A program made the position numbers and the translations under genes. The notes beneath the pieces were generated by a model. That model ran no database searches, was not told where the DNA came from, and worked only from the letters and a program-made list of their open reading frames with translations. This document shows, piece by piece, positions 15,235-23,485 of a stretch of 28,450 bases of DNA (within the stretch, counting starts at the first letter, position 1; every line of letters begins with the position of its first letter). The stretch lies in the NCBI GenBank assembly GCA_045569115.1, contig JBJKZS010000062.1:1-28450 (forward strand). The letters are read 5' to 3'. Origin of the DNA: S15-B10 sp045569115. GTDB lineage: Bacteria; Fidelibacterota; Marinisomatia; Marinisomatales; S15-B10.

Positions 15235-15999
15235 ATGAAAATTGCTGTACTAGTAAAACAGGTTCCAGGAGGTGATTCTCAACTCCGAATTAATGATAAC
15301 CAAAATTGGGTTAACGAGGATAATGTCACCTTTATTACAAATGAAAGTGATAACTACGCCATTGAGGAAGCTCTACAAATCATTGAAAAGCTCGGCTACG
15401 GAGAAGTAGTCGCTGTGAGCCTAGGACCAGAACGAGTTAAACGCACCATTCGTGAAGCATTATCTAAAGGAGTCGATAGAGGAATCCATATTGGTGAATC
15501 TTATCCATATAGTTCAGATCCATTGAAAATAGCCAAAATAATTACTGAGGTAATTAAAAAAGAAAAATTTGATCTCATACTATCTGGTCTCCAATCAGAT
15601 GATAGTGGTTTTGGGCAAGTGGGTGTACTCATTGGTGAAATTCTTGGAATGACAACCGCTACTTTAGTAATGGAAACTGAGCTAACTGATGAAAATTTAA
15701 GAGTAAAGCGTGAACTTGAATCAGGATGGTTTCAATGGGTAACGCTTACCCTCCCCGCTTCGATTACCGTTCAATCTGGAATTAATAATTTACGGTATCC
15801 TTCTTTGAAAGGAATTATGGGAGCAAAGAAAAAAGAAATAAAATCTATACGGATAGATAAAAAACAGCATCCAACCCAATCAATTTTAAGAATTTCTCAG
15901 CCTCAAAAATCAAAAAAGACAAAAATGATAGATGGCTCTGTAGATCAACAAGTGCTCCGCCTTGTAGATCTATTAAAAAAAGAGTTCAAACTATTGTAA
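15235..15999 (+). CDS. etfB: Electron transfer flavoprotein subunit beta
   Basis: 254 residues, cytoplasmic, normal length for EtfB. It begins MKIAVLVKQVPGGDSQLRI, then YAIEEALQI, VVAVSLGP, KGVDRGIHI and LSGLQSDDSGFGQVG, followed by ESGWFQWVTLTLPASITVQSG, the expected EtfB order. It forms the heterodimer with EtfA; FAD lies mostly in EtfA and AMP or a second FAD in EtfB. The AMP-site region reads SDDSGFGQVG. No FixA-type bifurcation features are convincingly seen, but they cannot be excluded by eye. It is the first gene of an etfB-etfA-membrane oxidoreductase operon and probably accepts electrons from acyl-CoA dehydrogenases not in this window. Confidence 0.95.
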   Translation: MKIAVLVKQVPGGDSQLRINDNQNWVNEDNVTFITNESDNYAIEEALQIIEKLGYGEVVAVSLGPERVKRTIREALSKGVDRGIHIGESYPYSSDPLKIAKIITEVIKKEKFDLILSGLQSDDSGFGQVGVLIGEILGMTTATLVMETELTDENLRVKRELESGWFQWVTLTLPASITVQSGINNLRYPSLKGIMGAKKKEIKSIRIDKKQHPTQSILRISQPQKSKKTKMIDGSVDQQVLRLVDLLKKEFKLL

Positions 16000-16072
16000 T
16001 TGTTTAATGAATTTAAATAATGAAATTTCTTGGTTTTTCCTCATTCTATTCTTTCATGAAAACAAGTGTTAG

Positions 16073-17047
16073 ATGAGCATATTAGTAATTATAGAACAAA
16101 GTAGAAAAGACATTCATCGCATGAGTTACGAAGCTCTGGTAGCAGGACAAGTATTAGGCCAAGACTATGATCTTCCGGTCTCTGCACTTGTTTTGGGGCA
16201 TAAAACTTCTGGAATTGTTGAAAGTTTAAAAGGTATAAAACTTAATGAAATATTGGTTGCTGAAGATCCTCTCTTGAATAGTTATAGTAGTGACGGTTTT
16301 TCTGAAACTATTGAGCAAGTAATAAAGAATGAATCACCAAAATTTATTGTAGCAGGTCATACATACATGGTTCGTGATTTCTTACCTCGAGTAAGTGCTA
16401 AACTAAATTTGCCCTTTTTAGCGGATAATATTGCCTATGATATTGATAATAACGACTCATTAATTTTGACCAAACAGATTTTCGCTGGTAAACTTTCCGC
16501 CGAAATTATTCCAAATAGCGATGGCCCATTTATCCTTTCTTTTCAATCTGCAGCATTTCACAAAGATGACATTATAAAAGGCAACGGTTCTATAATTAGG
16601 AAAATTCCCTTATCCCTAGACGATAATACTATTCGCACAATTTCAGAAGAACCATTCCAAGAACTCACTGAGGATGTTGATCTTTCAAGTGCGGATATTA
16701 TAGTATCTGTAGGTCGGGGAATAGAGTCGAAAGAAAATATACAAATTGCAAAAGATTTTGCAAAAATTATGGGGGCGCAGTTAGCCTCATCAAGACCTGT
16801 TGTAGATTCCGGTTGGCTTGAAGCTTACCATCAAATTGGTAGTTCTGGTCAGACTGTAGCTCCAAAACTTTATTTTGCGCTTGGAATTTCAGGAGCAATC
16901 CAACATGTTGTAGGCATGAAAGGATCTAAAAATATCATTTTAATCAACAAAGACTCTGAGGCACCTCTTTTTGAGTTGGCCGACTACGGTGTAGTAGGTG
17001 ATGTTCTCGAAATTATCCCAAAACTAACAAAAGCTCTAAGAGAATAA
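16073..17047 (+). CDS. etfA: Electron transfer flavoprotein subunit alpha
   Basis: 324 residues. The N-terminal domain (residues ~1-190) carries an adenine-nucleotide-like fold (LVIIEQSRKDIHRMSYEALVAGQVLG; IVAGHTYMVRDFLPRVSAKL). The C-terminal FAD-binding domain has GRGIESKENIQIAKDFAKIMGAQLASSRPVVDSGW, then IGSSGQTVAPKLYFALGISGAIQHVVGMKGSKNIILINKDSEAPLFELADYGVVGD, nearly the family consensus. It follows etfB after 73 bases. Its partner for electron delivery is most likely the membrane oxidoreductase encoded just downstream. Confidence 0.96.
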   Translation: MSILVIIEQSRKDIHRMSYEALVAGQVLGQDYDLPVSALVLGHKTSGIVESLKGIKLNEILVAEDPLLNSYSSDGFSETIEQVIKNESPKFIVAGHTYMVRDFLPRVSAKLNLPFLADNIAYDIDNNDSLILTKQIFAGKLSAEIIPNSDGPFILSFQSAAFHKDDIIKGNGSIIRKIPLSLDDNTIRTISEEPFQELTEDVDLSSADIIVSVGRGIESKENIQIAKDFAKIMGAQLASSRPVVDSGWLEAYHQIGSSGQTVAPKLYFALGISGAIQHVVGMKGSKNIILINKDSEAPLFELADYGVVGDVLEIIPKLTKALRE

Positions 17048-17127
17048 ATTCTTATTTTTATATATCTTCCAAGTATCAGATTACAAAAAAACTCTAAGTT
17101 TCTCTCAAATAGTGTAGTTTTATAAAG

Positions 17128-18966
17128 ATGTATTTTTCTTTTACCGAACAAATCGTCCTTATTTTTCTCATTTTTGCTGCTGGAATTTCCTTTGCTTACG
17201 AAGTCTGGAAACGATTGCGCATAGTAATGAAAGGCTCTGGAAGCTTACCCTTAGATCGAATAAGGGATAGACTATGGCGCACATTCAGGGAGGTTTTTAT
17301 TCATGAGCGTGTAATCAGAGATCGTTTTTGGCCAGGTCTAATGCATGCACTTGTCTTTTGGGGCTTCCTTGTCTTTGGATTGGTAACAGTAGATCATTTT
17401 ACCATTGGTTTTGGTATATCTCTATTTCCCGAAGCTGCAAAACATGTCTACACAATAGTAGCAATAAGTTTTGCTTTTATGGTAATGATAGGGATTCTCA
17501 GTTTGGCTTATCGTCGTTTTATTATTCGCCCTCCAACTCTAGGAAAATTATCAATGACTTCTGGTCTGGTTACCATTTTCATTACTTTACTTATGGTAAG
17601 CTACATTTTTGGAGAAATTGCTCTTCCAGTAGATTTTGCAAAGATTAACTGGTGGCTTCATTCACTTATAATTCTTGCATTCCTAGTTCTTATACCTAGA
17701 TCAAAACATCTTCACTTAGTTTTTGCACCATTTAATATTTTTTTTCGTCCTTTCAACACTCCTGACCATAAGACTGTTAGTATCGACCTCGATGTCGAAG
17801 AAGAGGAATTAGATGCTATGCTATCGGACTTGAATCGACTCACCAAGAATCAAGCATTAGATATTTTTTCATGTGTAGAATGTGGAAGATGCACCGATGT
17901 CTGCCCAGCTCATCGAGGAGGAGGAATTCTTGATCCAAAAAATCATTTTATACTAGATCTACGACAACCAATTCTCAATTCAGGTGATGTGAATGTTCTT
18001 AATGATATAAATGTTGGGGCAGGTTGGGAGTGTACAACCTGTCAAGCATGTACTTACGCTTGCCCGGTGGGGAATCAAGTAGAAAAATCAGATGAAATAC
18101 GTCGTCTTCAGGTTATGGTAGAAGGTCAAGTCCCACAAGAATATCAAAAATTATTTATGAATCTTCAAGAGACTGGCAATACAGAAGGTGCGTTCAAAAG
18201 CTCTCTTGCTGACAAGCTACCTAAATTTACTCCTGATAAAGAATATGTTCTTTGGCTTGGTTGTTTTGCCCGCTATAACCTGGACCCTGCTTTCACTAAG
18301 TCGGTAGAAAACTACACTAAAATCCTAGATGCCGCGGAAGTTTCATATGGAGTTCTAGAGAAAGAATGGTGTTCAGGAGATCCAGCAAATCGTCTTGGAG
18401 AAAAAATGACATATCAGCTTCTTATGGAGCATAATCTGGAACAATTGGTTGCAGCCAAAAAAGTTACAACCATGTGTCCTCACTGCGCTGTGAATGTGGG
18501 AAAAGAGTATGGAAACTATCATTCTTTAAATTACGAAATGGAGCATCATACACAAGTCATTTCATCTCTCATTGATAATGGGAGATTATCAATATCAGGG
18601 AAATCATCCGAGGCTGTTACCTATCATGATCCTTGCAATTTGTCTCGAATGCTAGAAGTTGTCGATGAGCCTCGCAATGCTATAAAAGCAACCGCAAATG
18701 ACTTTTTTGAGCTTGAAGAATCCGGCACTAATACACTTTGTTGTGGTGCTGGCGGTGGACTCTGGTGGAAAAAAGAAGGAAGCGGTCGGACTCATCTCGC
18801 AAGAGCTGAACAAATTGTAGAATCTAGAGCTGAAACAGTTGTCACAGGTTGTAATTTTTGCTATGGAATGTTCAATCAAGGTCTCGGTCCTTTAACTCCA
18901 GAAGGAAAAGAACAAGTACAGGTTAAGGATCTTGCTGACTTTGTTGTAGAAAATATTGCAGAATAA
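17128..18966 (+). CDS. Membrane FeS oxidoreductase (HdrD/GlcF-like), probable ETF:quinone partner
   Basis: 612 residues. The first ~200 hold about five hydrophobic segments of the nitrate-reductase gamma type, with His73 and His178 placed as possible heme b ligands. Next are two [4Fe-4S] motifs: Cys249/252/255/259 and Cys302/305/308/312. Two CCG-type domains follow: the first has CSG (EKEWCSGDP) and MCPHCAVN; the second has DPCNLSRM and Cys538-Cys539-Gly, then TGCNFCYGMF. This matches the Fe-S/membrane proteins adjacent to etf genes (EtfD/EMF group) thought to move electrons from reduced ETF into the quinone pool. It follows etfA by 80 bases. The CSG substitution occurs in the family too, so it is no sign of decay. 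Confidence 0.88.
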   Translation: MYFSFTEQIVLIFLIFAAGISFAYEVWKRLRIVMKGSGSLPLDRIRDRLWRTFREVFIHERVIRDRFWPGLMHALVFWGFLVFGLVTVDHFTIGFGISLFPEAAKHVYTIVAISFAFMVMIGILSLAYRRFIIRPPTLGKLSMTSGLVTIFITLLMVSYIFGEIALPVDFAKINWWLHSLIILAFLVLIPRSKHLHLVFAPFNIFFRPFNTPDHKTVSIDLDVEEEELDAMLSDLNRLTKNQALDIFSCVECGRCTDVCPAHRGGGILDPKNHFILDLRQPILNSGDVNVLNDINVGAGWECTTCQACTYACPVGNQVEKSDEIRRLQVMVEGQVPQEYQKLFMNLQETGNTEGAFKSSLADKLPKFTPDKEYVLWLGCFARYNLDPAFTKSVENYTKILDAAEVSYGVLEKEWCSGDPANRLGEKMTYQLLMEHNLEQLVAAKKVTTMCPHCAVNVGKEYGNYHSLNYEMEHHTQVISSLIDNGRLSISGKSSEAVTYHDPCNLSRMLEVVDEPRNAIKATANDFFELEESGTNTLCCGAGGGLWWKKEGSGRTHLARAEQIVESRAETVVTGCNFCYGMFNQGLGPLTPEGKEQVQVKDLADFVVENIAE

Positions 18967-18981
18967 CAATCATTAGGAATT

Positions 18982-20865
18982 ATGAATTTAAAATTAATAT
19001 CAGTTCCCGCTCTTTTACTGACAATGGTTGGAATTGTCAAGGCACAAAGCATAACAGGTACATATCAATTACATTCTTTAAGAGTAGTATTTGAAAATCG
19101 TGTTCGTCAAGCTAATCATACTGATGATCTAAATATTGAGGGAGTTTATGCTAAATGGGTCGTCCCCATGAATGGAACTTATGTAGAAGTAGATGAAAAT
19201 TTAGATGGAAACCCCGATCTCAGGCGTGCAATAATAGGTGGCCAAATTGGTGACCCCGTAATTATGGAATCTTATAGAGAAGCAAAAGATCCATACTTAC
19301 TAATTAATAAAGTAGGAATTGATTTGACTCTTGCACTTAACATGGAAAATGGTAAAGGAATCATACCCGGAGACCCATTACAAGTTTCAAGTTCCTATCT
19401 CTTTAACGAAAATGAAAATTGCATTAGTCAATTAATGGTAAAATCTTTTTCGGAAAATTTAGAAACTAGTTTTAGTGATCCAATAGAATTTCCAAATGGA
19501 AATACAGTCTGGGGATTTGGTCTTCAAAAGGCAATTCACTTAGATTGGTTTAAACCTATTAACCCCAGAATTCACTATCCAAAAACGGGGTCTCTTCCCC
19601 CATTACCTGGTGCCCCTGATTCATCTTGGGGAATGATTATAGGTCGGAATAAAATACAAAACTTTGATGGAGCTACTAGATATAAAAATTTAGATATTCG
19701 TTGGCATGCCATTGATGGAGGCTATGATACAGGTGGCTCTAATAAAGGTGTTGATGAAAATGGGGAGTTAAATAGACAACTAGGTGTATCAATTACTGCT
19801 GATAATGTAACAATTGAAGGCATGGCAGCTTGGGGAGTTGAAAAAAACGCTGATATTAATATAGGAACCTATCCAATGATCAATGGGAAAGGTTTTGATC
19901 ATGACAAACTTGATTCTACTCCATCCCAGCAAGTACTTACACATAGTTCAATGGGAGGTACTTGGGATGGTATAGGCTACATTTTTGACGTCTGGGGTAA
20001 GGATAAAATACCTTTCTCAGGCGATGAACCTTTCCAATCAACAGGATATTATCTAACAGCAAACTTTATTAGGGCGTCGGCGGCTTTTAGTAAAGGACTT
20101 GATGATGCTCTCTCAACCACTCCAAATGACAAGAAATCTGCTGTAATAGAAGGAGCAAAAGCTGTAGCTGAAAATTTTGGATTGGATAGCTCAACGGCCA
20201 AATCAGTTAGTCAGGCTTTAGGAGAAATTTTATTTTCTAATCTCATCGCTACTGTAGATACCATAATGACATCTGGAATGAATTATGACCAAGCCGTAAA
20301 GAAAGCGTTAATAGAATTTAGAGAACTAGCAACGGGAAAAGCCCTAGGCTCACTTGCAAAGTTTGGTTTAAATGTCAATGATGGTTCCTATGATTTTAAT
20401 TCCACTAAGTCCGCTGATGGCGGACGACTTCTAATGCGAATTGACAGTAGTGAATCAGATGGAGTTTGCATTCCAGTTGTCCAAAAACGAAATGTCTTGG
20501 CTCAATTTACTAATATTGTTGATTGGGAATCTCCGAATGGACCCATTAAACCCCTTACAATCATTACGAATGCAACTGTAATTCCTAATAAATTTGAGTT
20601 ATATAATAATTATCCAAATCCATTTAACCCAACAACTACCATTAGTTTTGACCTTCCAGAAGACACCTTTGCGGAACTGACAATCTATAACATACAAGGC
20701 CAGAGAATAAGAACCCTTCAATCTGGAATTATGAGAGCAGGAAAACATCAGATATTTTTTGATGGTATGGATAATAATAATAGGGTATTAGGAACTGGCA
20801 TTTATTTTTATCAATTGATCACTGATCATTTTTTCGACAATAAAAAAATGATGGTAATAAAATAG
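18982..20865 (+). CDS. Secreted protein with type IX sorting domain, function unknown
   Basis: 627 residues. A typical signal peptide (residues 1-22, ending VKA-Q) leads to a large mature region with no domain I recognise. It has a metal-binding-looking acidic repeat (DENLDGNPDLRRA), a tryptophan/glycine-rich middle region, and a helical stretch around residues 375-470. The C-terminal ~90 residues carry YPNPFNPTTTISFDLPE (Tyr544 first) and end in KKMMVIK. This is the usual type IX secretion C-terminal domain of FCB bacteria, directing export across the outer membrane and surface attachment or release. It lies 15 bases after the membrane oxidoreductase and 29 before the CDF gene, perhaps cotranscribed. 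Function unknown. Confidence 0.75.
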   Translation: MNLKLISVPALLLTMVGIVKAQSITGTYQLHSLRVVFENRVRQANHTDDLNIEGVYAKWVVPMNGTYVEVDENLDGNPDLRRAIIGGQIGDPVIMESYREAKDPYLLINKVGIDLTLALNMENGKGIIPGDPLQVSSSYLFNENENCISQLMVKSFSENLETSFSDPIEFPNGNTVWGFGLQKAIHLDWFKPINPRIHYPKTGSLPPLPGAPDSSWGMIIGRNKIQNFDGATRYKNLDIRWHAIDGGYDTGGSNKGVDENGELNRQLGVSITADNVTIEGMAAWGVEKNADINIGTYPMINGKGFDHDKLDSTPSQQVLTHSSMGGTWDGIGYIFDVWGKDKIPFSGDEPFQSTGYYLTANFIRASAAFSKGLDDALSTTPNDKKSAVIEGAKAVAENFGLDSSTAKSVSQALGEILFSNLIATVDTIMTSGMNYDQAVKKALIEFRELATGKALGSLAKFGLNVNDGSYDFNSTKSADGGRLLMRIDSSESDGVCIPVVQKRNVLAQFTNIVDWESPNGPIKPLTIITNATVIPNKFELYNNYPNPFNPTTTISFDLPEDTFAELTIYNIQGQRIRTLQSGIMRAGKHQIFFDGMDNNNRVLGTGIYFYQLITDHFFDNKKMMVIK

Positions 20866-20894
20866 CCTTAAATCCTTGAAATAAATTCATTCGC

Positions 20895-21794
20895 ATGAGC
20901 AAAAATCACTTTAATTCACAAAAAGTTTTAACAATAGCTGCCGTACTGCTAACTCTTACTTTTTTTGCTGAACTCCTAGGTGGTATAGTCTTTGGAAGCT
21001 TAAGCCTTATTTCAGATGCGTTTCATGTAATTGCAGATCTTGGTTCAATCCTAATTGCATCTTTAGCACTTTCCGTTGCCCAACGTCGAAAACCTACCCA
21101 ACAAATGGCTTTTGGATATCATAGACTGGAGGTAATAAGTGCTCTCTTCAATGGTGTTGTACTGAGTATTATTTCAGCTGTTATTTTTCTAGAGGCTTGG
21201 AAACGATTCAATAATCCATATATTGTTGAGACTAAAGGTGCACTCTTAATTGCGGTTATTGGACTTATCATAAATATTATTGTTATCCGTTTCTTTCATT
21301 TTACTCCTGATCGTCACCATGATGTAAATATAAAAAGCGCTTATCTGCATATTCTTGGTGATATACTTGCTTCTATATCAGTAGTTTGTGGCATAATTGC
21401 AATTCAAGTGTTTGAACAGCCTATCATTGACCCTATTGTTGCAGCTTTTGTGGCATTACTTCTGATTATAGGAGCTAGTCGAGTCTTATATTCCAGTGCT
21501 GAAATTCTTTTGCAAAAATCCCCCCAAGACATTAAAAATGTCCGTCAGAGAATTTTAGAGATTCAAGGTGTAAAAGATTTTCTTGATATTCGGTTATGGC
21601 AGGTTTGTTCACATTTAACTGTTGGAACCGCCCATGTAGTAGTTAATGTTGAGTCTCTTGAAGAAACAGAAATCATAAAACAAAATATTCGTTCAATTAT
21701 TCAAGAAGAATTTGATGTTAGAGATATGACTCTTGAGTGCGAAACAGAAAAAGGTGCGGTTGAACATTCACATAAGTTCGAACATCATCACTAA
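20895..21794 (+). CDS. Cation diffusion facilitator (Zn/Cd efflux family)
   Basis: 299 residues, six predicted membrane helices in the first ~210. The transport-site residues are Asp41, His44 and Asp48 in SDAFHVIAD (helix II) and His152/Asp156 in HILGDILAS (helix V), the HxxxD pair typical of Zn(II)-type CDF proteins. The C-terminal cytoplasmic domain (residues ~205-285) has the regulatory ferredoxin-like fold (IRLWQVCSHLTVGTAHVVVNVE), and the tail ends in HSHKFEHHH, a metal-binding His cluster. It exports divalent metal (zinc likely) by proton antiport. It converges with a ZnuB-type permease gene, overlapping it by 4 bases. Confidence 0.92.
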   Translation: MSKNHFNSQKVLTIAAVLLTLTFFAELLGGIVFGSLSLISDAFHVIADLGSILIASLALSVAQRRKPTQQMAFGYHRLEVISALFNGVVLSIISAVIFLEAWKRFNNPYIVETKGALLIAVIGLIINIIVIRFFHFTPDRHHDVNIKSAYLHILGDILASISVVCGIIAIQVFEQPIIDPIVAAFVALLLIIGASRVLYSSAEILLQKSPQDIKNVRQRILEIQGVKDFLDIRLWQVCSHLTVGTAHVVVNVESLEETEIIKQNIRSIIQEEFDVRDMTLECETEKGAVEHSHKFEHHH

Positions 21795-22603
21795 CTATTT
21801 CTTTTCTTTCCAAACATCCAAGAAATAACTAACATGAGTCCAAAAGTCACTACAATTGATGCTCCTGCTGGTGCATCAAAGGTTAAAGACACTATCATAC
21901 CAAGAATACTTCCTGCTACGCCAAAAGTCCAACCAAAAATTAGTCTAGAGACAATACTGTTCACAAAAAGTAACGCCGCTGCCGCAGGTACAATGAGGAA
22001 AGAAAAGACCAACAGGACACCAGCAATCTTCACCGAACTTGTAACAACAAAACCAAAGGTTACATAAAAAAGAAAGTCCCACAATCTTGTATTTAAAGGC
22101 GGTTCTTTGCCACTATAATCCTCTGATGCCAATAAAAACTGTCTTCTAAAACGCCAATGGAAAATACCAATAGTCGCATAAAGTAAGAATGTCGTGAGAA
22201 CCTCATTTGGCGTAACAAAAAGTATAGACCCGATTAGTAAATAATTCAAATGCTCGGGTCCTTCAGGAGATTTACTGAATACCAACATCATTGCCGCAGT
22301 GGAGACTACGTATGTTATACCAATGATGGCTTCCTGCGGTACACGCTTATTAAGGGAACGTGTGTAAGAAAAAAGAAGGGCGCCAAGAAAAGTGAATCCT
22401 AGAGCCAGAAAGTACATAGCTCTGGGGTGATGGTCGAGGTGGAATAGCATACCAACCGCCATCCCAAGAGCTGCTACTTGAGCCAAAGCGAGATCAACAA
22501 AAATCACCCCACGCATTACCACGTGAAGGCCAAGATAGACATGAATTCCCGTCAATACAAATGTAGCTATCAAAGGCCATAAAATAATGTCAAAGTATTC
22601 CAA
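21791..22603 (-). CDS. Metal ABC transporter permease (ZnuB/MntB type)
   Basis: 270 residues with about eight membrane segments; ABC-3 family permease. IHVYLGLHVVMRGVIFVDLALAQVAALGMAVG near the N-terminus and FSFLIVPAAAALLF in the middle are the usual motifs. It forms the inner-membrane channel for zinc, manganese or iron. The ZnuA-like binding protein gene lies directly upstream in the same orientation, with 2 bases between the ORFs. No ATPase gene is adjacent. Metal identity is not readable from the permease. Confidence 0.92.
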   Translation of the reverse strand: MEYFDIILWPLIATFVLTGIHVYLGLHVVMRGVIFVDLALAQVAALGMAVGMLFHLDHHPRAMYFLALGFTFLGALLFSYTRSLNKRVPQEAIIGITYVVSTAAMMLVFSKSPEGPEHLNYLLIGSILFVTPNEVLTTFLLYATIGIFHWRFRRQFLLASEDYSGKEPPLNTRLWDFLFYVTFGFVVTSSVKIAGVLLVFSFLIVPAAAALLFVNSIVSRLIFGWTFGVAGSILGMIVSLTFDAPAGASIVVTFGLMLVISWMFGKKRNS

Positions 22604-22605
22604 AA

Positions 22606-23481
22606 CTATTTTAATGCCTCTTTCAACACTTCTAGATTGTAGTTAAACATTTCAAGATAAGACGTAGCGGGTTTCCTAGCCTTCACCGATGGTGCCATTT
22701 TAACAATTTCAACTCCTGTTTTTTCAGCAAGGTATTTGGGCACCTTATCACTGTAATAAGGTTGCATAGCAACTAATTTGATTTTTTGGTCTTTGATAAC
22801 GGAAATGAGTTTTTCCAAATGCCCAGGTGTTGGCATAATTCCTGGTGTTGGTTCGATAAATTCCACCATTTCTAAACCAAAACGAGCAGCAAAATATGGC
22901 CATGAATTATGGTAAAAAATCAGCTTGCGACCTCTTAGATCTGAGAACTGGTCATTCCAAATTTTCAATTGTTCATCTATTCTTTCGGAGAATGCGCGGA
23001 GATTTTGCTCATAAAATTTTCTTCCCTTTGGATCAACCTGCGATAGTGCTTCAGAAATAGTGAGCGCAATTATTTTTCCATTTTCAGGGTCAAGCCAGTA
23101 ATGAGGGTTGCCATATCGGTGAATATGACCCTTGCTAGCATCGATCTTTTCCGTGGGAACCTCTAACTTTGGAATGTTTTTAGAACAATCTATGATAACA
23201 AGCTTCCTATTTCGTGAACCATCAATAATCTGCTGCGCCCATCTATCAAGCTCCATACCAACTTTGAGATAGATATCAGCTCTTTTTACCTTTATCATAT
23301 AGGAAGGTAAAACCTCTATATAATGCGGGTCTTGGGCACCCCTTGCAATACTAACCGATCGAATGCGATCACCTCCTACGATTGAAGCAATATCAGCTAG
23401 ATCGGTAGTGGATGCTACCACACCCACTTTTGCCGATAGCATAGACAAGAAAAGAGCTCCCATAAATATAGTATTTTTCAT
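22606..23481 (-). CDS. Metal ABC transporter substrate-binding protein (ZnuA/TroA family)
   Basis: 291 residues from the ATG at 23481; an earlier in-frame start at 23514 would lie inside the upstream gene and add 11 residues with no signal-peptide character. The start is followed by a signal peptide (MKNTIFMGALFLSMLSAKVG). The periplasmic body has the ligand histidines of the family: His53 (DPHYIEV), His127 (GNPHYWLDP) and His191 (YHNSWPYFA). The His-rich loop typical of E. coli ZnuA is almost absent (SKGHIHRYG near 116-124). The fourth ligand position, usually acidic, is not clear to me. Probably zinc, possibly manganese. Four bases lie between the OM-protein stop and this start. Confidence 0.9.
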   Translation of the reverse strand: MKNTIFMGALFLSMLSAKVGVVASTTDLADIASIVGGDRIRSVSIARGAQDPHYIEVLPSYMIKVKRADIYLKVGMELDRWAQQIIDGSRNRKLVIIDCSKNIPKLEVPTEKIDASKGHIHRYGNPHYWLDPENGKIIALTISEALSQVDPKGRKFYEQNLRAFSERIDEQLKIWNDQFSDLRGRKLIFYHNSWPYFAARFGLEMVEFIEPTPGIMPTPGHLEKLISVIKDQKIKLVAMQPYYSDKVPKYLAEKTGVEIVKMAPSVKARKPATSYLEMFNYNLEVLKEALK

Positions 23482-23485
23482 CAGT

